Origin: CADBRN01 sp050944685
GTDB lineage: Bacteria > Bacillota > Clostridia > Lachnospirales > Lachnospiraceae
Reading direction: 5' to 3'
Length of the DNA: 41,382 nt
NCBI GenBank assembly: GCA_050944685.1
Contig: JBMNRP010000023.1
Location: 1-41,382 of the forward strand
The notes under the pieces were generated by a model. The model worked only from the letters and a program-made list of their open reading frames with translations, was not told the DNA's origin and did no database searches. Position numbers and translations under genes: made by a program. This document shows positions 23,475-31,710 of the stretch, one piece after another (position 1 is the stretch's first letter; each line of letters starts with the position of its first letter).

Positions 23475-25520
23475 ATGGGAATGATACCTGATTATGATGA
23501 AGAAGCCGTAAAAAAAGCGTGGGAATACTATATTGCTAAGGGGCATGCGGTCCCGGAACAGATCCCCGGGCTTCGCCCCGTGATACTTGAATCCTGGCGG
23601 CGGTCCCAGGTCTCTGTAAAGCGCGGGCAGTCGGAACTGCCGCATCTTGCGGGGAGAGAACTCGATCAGCTGATGAAGGATAATAAACTTCTCATGGATA
23701 TCGCCGTCCCATATCTTCAGGATTTTTATCAATACATTCAGGACTCCAATCATCTGGTAACATTGGCCGATCGACACGGTTATCAGTTGAAAAAAATAGG
23801 AAGACTGGAAATCCGTTCCGCCGCAGGGAGCGGGAAGGAGGACAGCGTTCCCTATGATGTTTCTCCCGACACTTTCCGGGACGGAACCGATTTCTCAGAG
23901 CAGGCAGCCGGGACCAATGGGATCGGGACAGCTCTCGCCGCAAACGAGCCCGTCATGATTTTCGGCGCGGAACACTATAACCCTGTTTATCACCATATTG
24001 CCTGCTGCAGTTCACCTATCTATGATCCGGACGGCGGACTGCTTGGCTGCATCAATATATCCGGCCCTCTGGAAGAAAGAGAGCCCATGATTATGGGACT
24101 TCTGAGAACCGCAGTCAGCGGCATAGAAAAACAGTTTAAACTTACACAGCGTAACAATATGCTGAGAACTCTGCTGGAATCTCTGGATCACGGTGTCCTG
24201 ATGCTTGATCAGAGCCGCAGGATACAGCTCTATAACAGGGCCGCCGCCCGCCTGCTCAGGATGGAAGATGAGCCGCTGGAGGGGAAATCTCTGTTTGATA
24301 TTGTAAAGAAGGAAAGTCTGCCTGAAGAAATCCGCGGTCTGAGAACCCCAATTACCGGTGAAGACTGCTCGCTGGTGAACTTCAAGGGAAAAGAACTGGA
24401 TGTCAGCCTGACAATCATTCCCGCATCCGAGCATTCCCACGGTTTTGAGAGCACTATGCTTCTTCTTTTTTCTCAGACCTACATTCATCAGATGGCTTCC
24501 CGGCTTGCCGGATTTTCGGCGGCGTACCAATTTGATTCCATTGCCGGGAAATCGGATGCGATCGGTTCCGTGATTGCCATGGGGAAGCTGGCTTCCGAAA
24601 AGAGTTTTCCGGTCCTCCTTTTCGGGGAAAAAGGGACAGGGAAAAGAATGCTGGCTCAGGCTATCCACAACGCGGGCCATCAGCCTCAGGATCCCTTTGT
24701 CGAATTTAATTGTGATTTGGTGCCGGGAAATCTTCTGCGCTCCGAACTTTTCGGCAGCACAAGTCCGTATACAGGCACCCGGCTCCCGGGCCGTCTGGAG
24801 CTGGCTGAGGGAGGGACCTTGTACCTTTCTGAAATCAGTGCCCTGCCGATGGACATCCAGAAGGAACTGGTTTCTTTCATGAAAGAAAAAGGCGCCTGCG
24901 GAAAGAAATTCCGCCTGATCGCCTCTACCTGTGAGAACCTTCTTCTGCTTATCCAGAAAGGAGCTTTCCGGGAAGATCTCTATTATCTTCTCAATACATT
25001 TGCTATCACGATCCCGCCGCTTCGCGAACGGACGGAGGATATTCCGCTCATCGCCGAAAAAATGGCCTTTCAGACTGCCGGACATCCCATCCGCCTGACC
25101 GGGGAGACCTCCCGCATGCTCTCAGAGTATGAGTGGACCGGCAACGCGCGCATGCTCGAGGACGTTATCCGCCTGTCTATTCATCGGGCGGATCAGGAGG
25201 AAATTACCCCGGACGATCTTCCGTCTGAGATTTCGGATCGCTATTTTCTGCGCCAGGTCGGAACGTCCGCGGGAACGGCGAATAAATCCGGGGCGGGCAG
25301 CAGAACTGCGTCAGATGCCGTATCAAATGACGAACTGCGGGAGGGCGGCGCGTCCGCTCCCGCAAGCGTGGCCGACGCGAAGGATTATTATCGTTTCACG
25401 CAGGCACTGAAGAGTACGCGGGGAAACTGCGCCGAAGCCGCGGAACAGCTTGGGATCCCGGTCAGCACCTTCTACCGGCGTCTTTCAAAGCTCAACATTC
25501 GGGCAAGGGATTTCAGGTAA
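23475..25520 (+). CDS. AcoR-like enhancer-binding regulator with altered sigma-54 contact loop
   Basis: The protein of about 681 residues has an N-terminal GAF-like sensor (about 60-200, QAAGTNGIGTAL), a PAS-like domain (about 225-340), an AAA+ domain (about 365-590) and a C-terminal Fis-type HTH (residues 645-680). Numbering here is from ATG 23460; ATG 23475 has a better ribosome site (GTGAGG). Walker A is GEKGTGK (389-395). The sigma-54 contact loop, normally GAFTGA, reads SPYTGT (435-440), and Walker B, normally DE, reads S457-E458. Members such as TyrR and DhaR work without sigma-54, so this one may act at the sigma-A promoter of the divergent SDR. The ligand is unknown. Confidence 0.85.
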   Translation: MGMIPDYDEEAVKKAWEYYIAKGHAVPEQIPGLRPVILESWRRSQVSVKRGQSELPHLAGRELDQLMKDNKLLMDIAVPYLQDFYQYIQDSNHLVTLADRHGYQLKKIGRLEIRSAAGSGKEDSVPYDVSPDTFRDGTDFSEQAAGTNGIGTALAANEPVMIFGAEHYNPVYHHIACCSSPIYDPDGGLLGCINISGPLEEREPMIMGLLRTAVSGIEKQFKLTQRNNMLRTLLESLDHGVLMLDQSRRIQLYNRAAARLLRMEDEPLEGKSLFDIVKKESLPEEIRGLRTPITGEDCSLVNFKGKELDVSLTIIPASEHSHGFESTMLLLFSQTYIHQMASRLAGFSAAYQFDSIAGKSDAIGSVIAMGKLASEKSFPVLLFGEKGTGKRMLAQAIHNAGHQPQDPFVEFNCDLVPGNLLRSELFGSTSPYTGTRLPGRLELAEGGTLYLSEISALPMDIQKELVSFMKEKGACGKKFRLIASTCENLLLLIQKGAFREDLYYLLNTFAITIPPLRERTEDIPLIAEKMAFQTAGHPIRLTGETSRMLSEYEWTGNARMLEDVIRLSIHRADQEEITPDDLPSEISDRYFLRQVGTSAGTANKSGAGSRTASDAVSNDELREGGASAPASVADAKDYYRFTQALKSTRGNCAEAAEQLGIPVSTFYRRLSKLNIRARDFR

Positions 25521-25623
25521 TCTCTGTCGTAGATTGTGTGCATAACCGTATAGCTTCCAAAATTCCAGCCCGACCGGCTGAAGTCAGGTTCGGAACACAA
25601 CAGAGGGCAGGGAAGCGTTGATC

Positions 25624-25655
25624 CCCTTATCCTGGAGGAATCCTGAACATAAGGG
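25624..25655 (+). other. Hairpin in the leader of the helicase gene
   Basis: CCCTTAT (25624-25630) pairs with ATAAGGG (25649-25655), with an inner AGGA/TCCT stem. No T-run follows directly. It does not match a riboswitch I know. Confidence 0.3.
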
Positions 25656-25738
25656 AGATGCTATAGTTTAACAGCCTCTTTATTGAGTCCTCCTCACCAA
25701 AATTTTTTTAAAAAAATCGAACAGGAAGGCATTTACCG

Positions 25739-28417
25739 ATGACATTTGACGAAAGAATCCGCTTCCGCGGAACATTCCGGTCCTACCAGCAGAAAGTTCT
25801 GGACAGGGCGTCTGAATATCTGAAGGACAGACACTGTCATATCGTGGCAGCCCCCGGCAGTGGAAAGACCGTGCTCGGTCTGGAGCTGATCTGCCGATTG
25901 AAGGCACCCTGTCTTATCCTATCCCCGGAAACAACTATCCGGCAGCAATGGGGCTCGCGTTTTGAGGAGCTCTTCCTGCCGGAGGGCACAGAACTCTCTG
26001 ACTATTTTTCTTTCCGTCTTTCTGCCCCGAAGACCTTCACCTGTGTGACCTATCAGGCCCTGTACGCTGCAATGAACCATCTCGAAACAGACGAGGACAG
26101 CGGCGACTTCGATCTGATCGAGACCCTGCGTGCGGCGGGAATCCGGACCATCTGTCTGGATGAAGCACACCACCTGAGAAATGACTGGCAGAAAGCGCTG
26201 GAACAGTTTTTGGCGGTGTTCAGGGATGAGACATGTCTCATCGCCCTCACGGCGACACCCCCTTACGACGCCACACCAAACGAGTGGAAGAGATATATCG
26301 CTACCTGCGGCGAGATTGACGACGAGATCTTTGTTCCGGAACTCGTCGCGCAGAAAACGCTCTGCCCTCATCAGGATTTTATTCTGTTCAACTATCCCAC
26401 GAAAGAAGAAAACGATGAGCTGACAGCATTCCAGAAAAAATCCGCTCAGGCATTATCCGACATCCGTTCGAGCGGCATTCTCAAGCCTCTCGCGCCGCGG
26501 ATGGATCTTCTGGCAGATCAGGCGGACGAAGCCCTCTTCGTACACGCAGACGAAATGGCGGAAGTGCTCCGGCTTTTTGATCTGTTCCATATCCCGTACG
26601 GTGAAAAAATCAGGACTGCTCTGTACGCGGATCGGAAGGTCCCCTGCTGTTCTCTTACGGATGCTGAAAACGCGTTGACCTTTCTCGTTTCATCTGATTC
26701 ACCTGCCAGTGAGGACGAAAAAAAGAAGCTTCTTAACATTTTGAAGAATCATGATGTTATTGAGAAGAAAAAAGTTTCTCTCGTGATGGATCAGACCGTC
26801 AGGAAGCACCTGCTCTCGTCCGCCGGGAAGATGACCAGTATCGGGCGGATCTGCGAGTCGGAGTCCGCAGCGCTGGGAGAGAAGCTGCGCATGGTCATCC
26901 TGACCGACTATATCCGCCGGGAGAGTCTCAGCCCATCCTATCAGGGAGTTTCTATCAGCGTAGCCGGGATTTTTCGCGCACTGTGCCGGAAAAATCTCTC
27001 CGCCCCGCTTGGGGCCGTTTCCGGCTCGCTTATTATCCTTCCGCTGGCAGCGGCCAGAAGAGCGGGGGAGCTTGCGGAAGCGATCCGCTGCAGTATCCGG
27101 GTGAATCCGATTGAAAATACCGGGTACGGGGAGTTTACTTTTACAGGTTCCAACAAAAATCAGGTTCAGGTCGTGACAGAGCTTCTGGAAGAAGGCTGTA
27201 TCCGGATTCTGATCGGCACAAGGTCACTTCTGGGCGAGGGGTGGGATTCTCCCTGTGTCAATTCCCTGATTCTTGCGAGTACGGTCGGCAGCTTCGTGCT
27301 CTCCAACCAGATGCGCGGCCGCGCAATCCGCATCGACCCGAAAAACCCGGATAAGGTTTCGAACATATGGCATCTTATCACGGTTGAACCCCAGCCGAAG
27401 GTATTGCCGGGGGCAGCAGCTTCTGCCGATGGCGGCGAGGACAGCGGTTCCGAACTGCCGTCGGATGACTTCCGTACGCTGAGCAGGCGCTTTGACTGCT
27501 TTGTCGGCCCTGATTATAAGACCGGCATCATCCGCAGTGGAATTCAGCGGGTAAGTATAATCCGGCCGCCGTACGACAGATCTCACTTTCAGAAGATCAA
27601 TGAGGAAATGCTCGCCAGATCAAAAGACCGGCAGAGGACACGGAAATCATGGGAAAACTGTGAGAATCCCGAGGCACGTCTGTACAAGGAAGTGCCGGTG
27701 CCGCCGGAGCGGGTGCAGCCGGAGCGGGTACAGCCGGTAAAAATCAGCAACCATATTATCGCGATCGTTCTCTGGATTATCGAAATTGTTCTGATCAGAC
27801 AGATTTATCATTTTTTTGTTTTTCAATCGACCAGAGAGACCAGCGTTTGGAAAGTGTTACTGTACCTGGCATTTTTTCTCGCTGTGTCTATTGGAATCAT
27901 TCTGGCGATGAGCCGGCTGTCCCTCTCTCTGTCCGGAACGAGGACATCAAAAAAATGCGCCGGAGCGCTGCTGGAGGCGCTGAAAGAGAGACAGCTCGTG
28001 TCAAAGATGTGCCTCTTGAAGACAGACCTGATTTATTCTGATAACGGCAATCTCACTGCGACGCTGTACTGCATCGACGATGCGAACCGCAGGGAGCAGA
28101 ATCTGTTCTGCACGGCTCTGCAGGAGATGATGTCTCCGGCAGAAAATCCGCGTTACCTGATGCTCGGCATGCAACACGGGAATCCTGCCTATTATCGGAG
28201 CCTGGCGTGTCCCTCAATCCTCGGAACGAGCAGAGAGAATGCGGAAGCACTTGCCGCCCGGCTGTCACGGGTGCTTGGCAGGACGAATGCGGTCTACACC
28301 AGAAACGAGCAGGGAAGGGCGTATATCCTGAATACACGGAAACATTCGTTTGTCTCCCGGCACGACCGGCTGGAACACAGCATGGACCGGTTCGGGACGC
28401 TGAATCGCCGACGGTAG
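25739..28417 (+). CDS. SF2 helicase with C-terminal transmembrane hairpin
   Basis: The 892-residue protein starts with a superfamily 2 helicase core: Q-like RSYQQKVL, Walker A AAPGSGKT (37-44), DEAH (141-144), ALTATPP, then a long insertion, and the second RecA lobe with GTRSLLGEGWDSP and QMRGRAIR (524-531). A duplicated PERVQ linker near 655-666 leads to two hydrophobic helices (about 672-690 and 704-724) joined by a short loop, so the C-terminus returns to the cytoplasm, followed by a final domain of about 165 residues not recognised. Membrane-tethered helicases are rare. DNA or RNA translocation next to the membrane, for instance in uptake, defence or transcript handling, is possible. It is monocistronic in appearance. 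Confidence 0.82.
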   Translation: MTFDERIRFRGTFRSYQQKVLDRASEYLKDRHCHIVAAPGSGKTVLGLELICRLKAPCLILSPETTIRQQWGSRFEELFLPEGTELSDYFSFRLSAPKTFTCVTYQALYAAMNHLETDEDSGDFDLIETLRAAGIRTICLDEAHHLRNDWQKALEQFLAVFRDETCLIALTATPPYDATPNEWKRYIATCGEIDDEIFVPELVAQKTLCPHQDFILFNYPTKEENDELTAFQKKSAQALSDIRSSGILKPLAPRMDLLADQADEALFVHADEMAEVLRLFDLFHIPYGEKIRTALYADRKVPCCSLTDAENALTFLVSSDSPASEDEKKKLLNILKNHDVIEKKKVSLVMDQTVRKHLLSSAGKMTSIGRICESESAALGEKLRMVILTDYIRRESLSPSYQGVSISVAGIFRALCRKNLSAPLGAVSGSLIILPLAAARRAGELAEAIRCSIRVNPIENTGYGEFTFTGSNKNQVQVVTELLEEGCIRILIGTRSLLGEGWDSPCVNSLILASTVGSFVLSNQMRGRAIRIDPKNPDKVSNIWHLITVEPQPKVLPGAAASADGGEDSGSELPSDDFRTLSRRFDCFVGPDYKTGIIRSGIQRVSIIRPPYDRSHFQKINEEMLARSKDRQRTRKSWENCENPEARLYKEVPVPPERVQPERVQPVKISNHIIAIVLWIIEIVLIRQIYHFFVFQSTRETSVWKVLLYLAFFLAVSIGIILAMSRLSLSLSGTRTSKKCAGALLEALKERQLVSKMCLLKTDLIYSDNGNLTATLYCIDDANRREQNLFCTALQEMMSPAENPRYLMLGMQHGNPAYYRSLACPSILGTSRENAEALAARLSRVLGRTNAVYTRNEQGRAYILNTRKHSFVSRHDRLEHSMDRFGTLNRRR

Positions 28418-28486
28418 ACGATCTGTACCGTTTGAACACGATTGATTTCCGGGATAGTAAAACAGATAAACTGAAATTTTTCAGGT

Positions 28487-28618
28487 ATGCAGGAAGTTGC
28501 GAAATACGGTGTTATGAGTATGCCGGCTCTCGTGGTGAACGAGCAGGTCGTTTCCATGGGAAAGGTGCTCAAATCTGCTGATATTCAGAAACTGCTGAAG
28601 AAAATAGGGATTGCCTGA
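28487..28618 (+). pseudogene. Thioredoxin-like (redox-active disulfide protein) C-terminal fragment
   Basis: This 43-codon frame encodes EVAKYGVMSMPALVVNEQVV followed by SMGKVLKSADIQKLLKKIG, which is the second half of the small thioredoxin-fold proteins of the MTH895/TM0889 type, including the cis-Pro loop (MSMPALVV). The N-terminal half with the CxxC active site is gone; a stop (28472-28474) closes the frame just upstream. It is a truncated relic, although it could be translated. Confidence 0.6.
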
Positions 28619-28710
28619 AGATCCGGCAGGGAATTGGAAATTATCAGCAACGCTTACTGGCAGTGATTGCCGGGATTCCGTACAGAAAATCTTTTCGGAG
28701 GTAAAAGAAT

Positions 28711-29160
28711 ATGGAAGCAGTATTCCTTCAGATACTTCTTCTGATTGAGTTTGTGCTCATCGTAATCTGTGTCGTCCGCTTTCTTACGGCAATAAAGAAA
28801 TACCAGAAGGACCAGATGGCGAACCGGGTCATCCGTGTAACCTGCCGAAAATGCGGGCAGACTTTTGAGGGGACACAGGACAGCCTGAAGATGGGAATCA
28901 TGCACAAAGAGACCAGCACGACGAAGACGAAAATCAAGGGAACAGCAATGGTCAACAGTCCGGAGTACGGCAGTTACGCGCGAAAGGTCTTCTGCCCCTA
29001 CTGCCAGTCGATGGAGTGGGCGGAGATTCCTGACGTCAACAGAATTGCAGCGGAAAACCGGCAGGCAGTAAAGCCGCTGGTGATCCGGCTCATCGTAAGT
29101 CTGATTTTGATCAATGTTGTTTACGGACTGCTCAGTAAAATCGTCAGAACTGTTTTCTGA
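28711..29160 (+). CDS. Small membrane protein with a cytoplasmic zinc ribbon
   Basis: The 149-residue protein has a first helix (about residues 5-25), a middle domain with two CxxC knuckles (VTCRKCGQTF, VFCPYCQSM) and a second helix (about 124-143). The GGAGGTAAAAG site stands before ATG 28711. The four cysteines probably bind one zinc. No enzyme motif is visible and no family name is secure. It is alone between the helicase region and the GntR operon. Confidence 0.6.
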   Translation: MEAVFLQILLLIEFVLIVICVVRFLTAIKKYQKDQMANRVIRVTCRKCGQTFEGTQDSLKMGIMHKETSTTKTKIKGTAMVNSPEYGSYARKVFCPYCQSMEWAEIPDVNRIAAENRQAVKPLVIRLIVSLILINVVYGLLSKIVRTVF

Positions 29161-29298
29161 CGCCGGACGGACAGCAGGTGGCGCTGACACGGATTTATTC
29201 TTGGATGTTCCTGCGTACATGACCTGAGAAATTCCTGCTATGGCCTGCATTGGATTCGAAGGTGAACTCGAGTGGAATAAGATTAATAATTGCGAATT

Positions 29299-29344
29299 AT
29301 CCCTGCGGGTCTTGAATTTATCAGGCTTGCAGGGATTTTTTTTG
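29299..29344 (+). terminator. Intrinsic terminator, copy 1 of a second dispersed pair
   Basis: ATCCCTGC (29299-29306) pairs with GCAGGGAT (29329-29336), followed by a T-run to about 29343. The 22-base loop, including TCTTGAATTTATCA, is nearly identical to that at 38374-38413. Confidence 0.75.
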
Positions 29345-29415
29345 CCCATCCGAAATCCAATCCCCAATTTTTTCAATTCAATCAACCTGGCACGAAGGAA
29401 AAAGATCAAACCGTA

Positions 29416-29464
29416 TTGACACCTTTGTGATTAATGTTTATAGTGTGTATATATTAAATACACA
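29416..29464 (+). promoter_or_regulatory. Promoter and palindromic operator of the YtrA-type operon
   Basis: TTGACA (29416-29421) is 17 bases from TATAGT (29439-29444). The inverted repeat TGTGTAT (29444-29450) / ATACACA (29458-29464) covers the -10 edge and the transcription start, as expected for autorepression by the encoded GntR protein. Confidence 0.7.
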
Positions 29465-29482
29465 GTTAGGAGGCGGAGCGAT

Positions 29483-29857
29483 ATGAACATCATCGTATCC
29501 AATTCATCAGATGTTCCCTTGTACAGACAGATTAAAGAGCAGATCAAAGATGCCATCCTGAAAGGGGAATTAAAGGACGGGGAACTGTTGCCGTCCATTC
29601 GGAATTTTGCAAACGATGTGCATGTCAGCGTGCTCACGATCCGTCGTGTCTATGATGAATTGGAAAAAGAGGGCTTTGCGGTAAGCCGGGCCGGAAAAGG
29701 AACTTTTATTTCGATGGGCAATCAGGAATTGCTCCGTGATTCGAAACGCCGCATTGTTGAACAGGATTTGCAAAAAGCAGTTCATAACGCGAAACTGTTC
29801 GGCATTACAAAAGATGAGATGGCTGAGATGCTCGATATTCTGTATGAGGAGGATTGA
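29483..29857 (+). CDS. YtrA-subfamily GntR repressor
   Basis: The 124-residue protein has the short YtrA layout: a winged helix (PLYRQIKEQIKDAIL, then LPSIRNFANDVHVSVLTIRR and GKGTFIS) and about 50 C-terminal residues for dimerisation, without an effector domain. An AGGAGG site precedes ATG 29483. It overlaps the ATPase gene by four bases. YtrA repressors control the ABC transporters encoded with them and often respond to cell-envelope antibiotics; here the TGTGTAT/ATACACA palindrome over the promoter start is the likely binding site. Confidence 0.88.
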   Translation: MNIIVSNSSDVPLYRQIKEQIKDAILKGELKDGELLPSIRNFANDVHVSVLTIRRVYDELEKEGFAVSRAGKGTFISMGNQELLRDSKRRIVEQDLQKAVHNAKLFGITKDEMAEMLDILYEED

Positions 29858-30720
29858 ACATGGACAACATTCTTGAAGTGAAAGGTCTTGTGAAAAAGTA
29901 CCCGAAATTTACTCTTGATCATGTTTCTTTTTCCCTGCCGGAAGGATGTGTCACCGGTTTTATCGGCGCGAATGGCGCAGGGAAAACAACCTCAATAAAA
30001 TCAATTCTCGGTCTGATAAATAAAGATTCGGGATCAATCAGAATCTTTGGAATGGATGCGGAAGAGCATTTACAAGAGATCAAGGACCGCATCGGCATTG
30101 TCATGGATGATAGCTATTTTTTTAATGACCTGTCCATGAAGGAGATGAAAAGTATCCTTGCTCCGGCGTATTCCAGATGGAGCGACGAGGATTATCAGAC
30201 ATGGATGGACAAGTTTGAATTGGACCCGGCACAGAAAATAGCAACGCTTTCCAGCGGCATGAAAATGAAATTTGCCCTGGTGCTGGCGCTTTCGCATCAG
30301 GCTGAGCTTCTGATCATGGACGAGCCGACAAGCGGTCTAGATCCGCTGGCCAGAAACCAGTTTCTCGATATTGTTATGGACTATATGCGAAATGGAGGAA
30401 AAGGTGTTTTCTTCTCTACACACATTACAACTGATTTGGAAAAGATAGCCGACATGCTGATTCTCATCAATGAGGGAAAAATCATATTTGAGAGAAACAA
30501 AGATGAACTGCTTGACACGTTCCGTATTGTCAAAGGCAATGGCGAATGGCTGAATGATCAGAACAGACCGCTCATTAAAAATCTCAAAGTATCGTCTTAT
30601 GGTTTTTCAGGAATTACAGATCATGTCGCAGAAGTAAAAAAAGAATTGCCGGAAGCGGTTTTTGAAAAGGCAATGATAGAAGACATAATGATTGCATACA
30701 TCAGGGGGGTGAGAAAATGA
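29854..30720 (+). CDS. ABC transporter ATP-binding protein
   Basis: The 288-residue ATPase has Walker A GANGAGKT, the signature LSSGMKMKF, Walker B LLIMDEPTSGLD and the H-loop in FSTH. A C-terminal extension of about 70 residues is usual for the exporter group near BcrA/YtrB. It overlaps both neighbours by four bases (ATGA type), so the three genes form one transcript. With the permease it probably exports or detoxifies an envelope-active compound. Confidence 0.9.
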   Translation: MNMDNILEVKGLVKKYPKFTLDHVSFSLPEGCVTGFIGANGAGKTTSIKSILGLINKDSGSIRIFGMDAEEHLQEIKDRIGIVMDDSYFFNDLSMKEMKSILAPAYSRWSDEDYQTWMDKFELDPAQKIATLSSGMKMKFALVLALSHQAELLIMDEPTSGLDPLARNQFLDIVMDYMRNGGKGVFFSTHITTDLEKIADMLILINEGKIIFERNKDELLDTFRIVKGNGEWLNDQNRPLIKNLKVSSYGFSGITDHVAEVKKELPEAVFEKAMIEDIMIAYIRGVRK

Positions 30721-31382
30721 TGGTAAGCTTGATCAAGAAAGATTTCCTTCTGGCCAAAAAGGCTATTGTCAGAGCATTAGTAATCAGCCTGATTATCATT
30801 CCATTTCTGATCGTCAATGATGGAGACAACAGCTTCCAGAATACAAGATTCGGAGTATTTATTTTTCTGTATTTCGTGATTTTAATGATGGTGACATGGC
30901 TGTCGCAGGTTGCTGTTGAAGAAGAAAAAAATCCGCATGCGGCGGCTTTGCTCTGCGCCGCTCCCTATTCGAGAAGGAACTTCGTTGTTGCAAAGTATCT
31001 CTGCTATCTGATTCTTTTTGCGGGATGTGCCATTCTCTACTCCATTATTCCGGCTCTATACCAGGGATTAAATTTCCTGAATGTCACAGAATTCCTGCTT
31101 GTCTTTTTGGTGGGAACAGTCTCATATGGCTTATATACAACTGTTGCGATCAAAGACGGCATTGCAAAGGCCCGCTACGTGATCTCCGTTATTTTGCTTC
31201 TTATGGTACTGGTGCCGTTTGGAATTTCAAGCATCTTTCATCATGACTTAACATCTGTCATGCAGTTTATTAGCAATCAATCAAGAGCAGTCTTACCAGT
31301 GATTTTAGGATGTGTCAGCGCTTTATTATTCTTTATCTTTATGTTTGCCTCTATTCATTGTTTCGAAAAAAAGGAACTGTAA
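30717..31382 (+). CDS. ABC-2 type permease
   Basis: The 221-residue protein has six hydrophobic segments and the ABC-2 permease pattern (short first cytoplasmic part MVSLIKKDFLLAKK, and ...AALLCAAPYSRRNFVVAKYL between helices 2 and 3, typical for this exporter group). It overlaps the ATPase stop. The operon ends with the hairpin at 31397-31433, 15 bases past the stop codon. Confidence 0.87.
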   Translation: MMVSLIKKDFLLAKKAIVRALVISLIIIPFLIVNDGDNSFQNTRFGVFIFLYFVILMMVTWLSQVAVEEEKNPHAAALLCAAPYSRRNFVVAKYLCYLILFAGCAILYSIIPALYQGLNFLNVTEFLLVFLVGTVSYGLYTTVAIKDGIAKARYVISVILLLMVLVPFGISSIFHHDLTSVMQFISNQSRAVLPVILGCVSALLFFIFMFASIHCFEKKEL

Positions 31383-31396
31383 AATGCAGAATACAT

Positions 31397-31440
31397 AGCA
31401 GTCAGAAGTCCGCTGTGAGGACATCTGGCTGCTTGTTTTG
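31397..31440 (+). terminator. Hairpin terminator, copy 2 of the first dispersed pair
   Basis: AGCAGTCAGA (31397-31406) pairs with TCTGGCTGCT (31424-31433); inside, GTCC pairs with GGAC. TGTTTTG follows. It terminates the ABC operon. The loop CTGTGAGGACA is identical to that at 4886-4922. Confidence 0.7.
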
Positions 31441-31596
31441 TATCCTGTCAGAGAAAAATTCAGAGGTGAAAATTCGCATGGTAGTAATATTGAAGCGTAT
31501 GATTCAAAGGTAATTCCGAAAATGAGGTGATCGAGGAAGAAAAACATATCAACAAGATACGTATTAAGAACTGAAATCACGCAGCTTCGTTTTCCG

Positions 31597-31642
31597 TTTC
31601 TATCCCCGACATTATAATATCGTTGATTTTGGGGAATAGAAA
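31597..31642. repeat. Palindromic element, copy 3, in front of the sugar operon
   Basis: The left arm TTTCTATCCCC (31597-31607) and right arm GGGGAATAGAAA (31631-31642) flank a 23-base AT-rich centre. The architecture equals copies 1 and 2. The rest of 31441-31596 shows nothing I can name. Confidence 0.8.
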
Positions 31643-31651
31643 CCTTACAAT
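31623..31651 (+). promoter_or_regulatory. Predicted promoter of the aldolase operon, overlapping palindrome copy 3
   Basis: TTGATT (31623-31628) is 17 bases from TACAAT (31646-31651). The right palindrome arm fills most of the spacer, as at the ATPase gene, where -35, arm and -10 keep the same distances within one base. Confidence 0.6.
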
Positions 31652-31710
31652 TTTTAATAGAATATCAGCATTCCATACGAATCAATATTGCAGTTACGGG
31701 AGGTACGAAA

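Noticed and set aside
24012..25085. Minus-strand frame of 357 codons inside the AcoR-like gene
   Set aside because: Antisense shadow of the AAA+ domain, with no recognisable motif.
25540..25738. Leader of the helicase gene as a riboswitch
   Set aside because: It has one modest hairpin but none of the conserved cores I know, and no metabolic gene follows.
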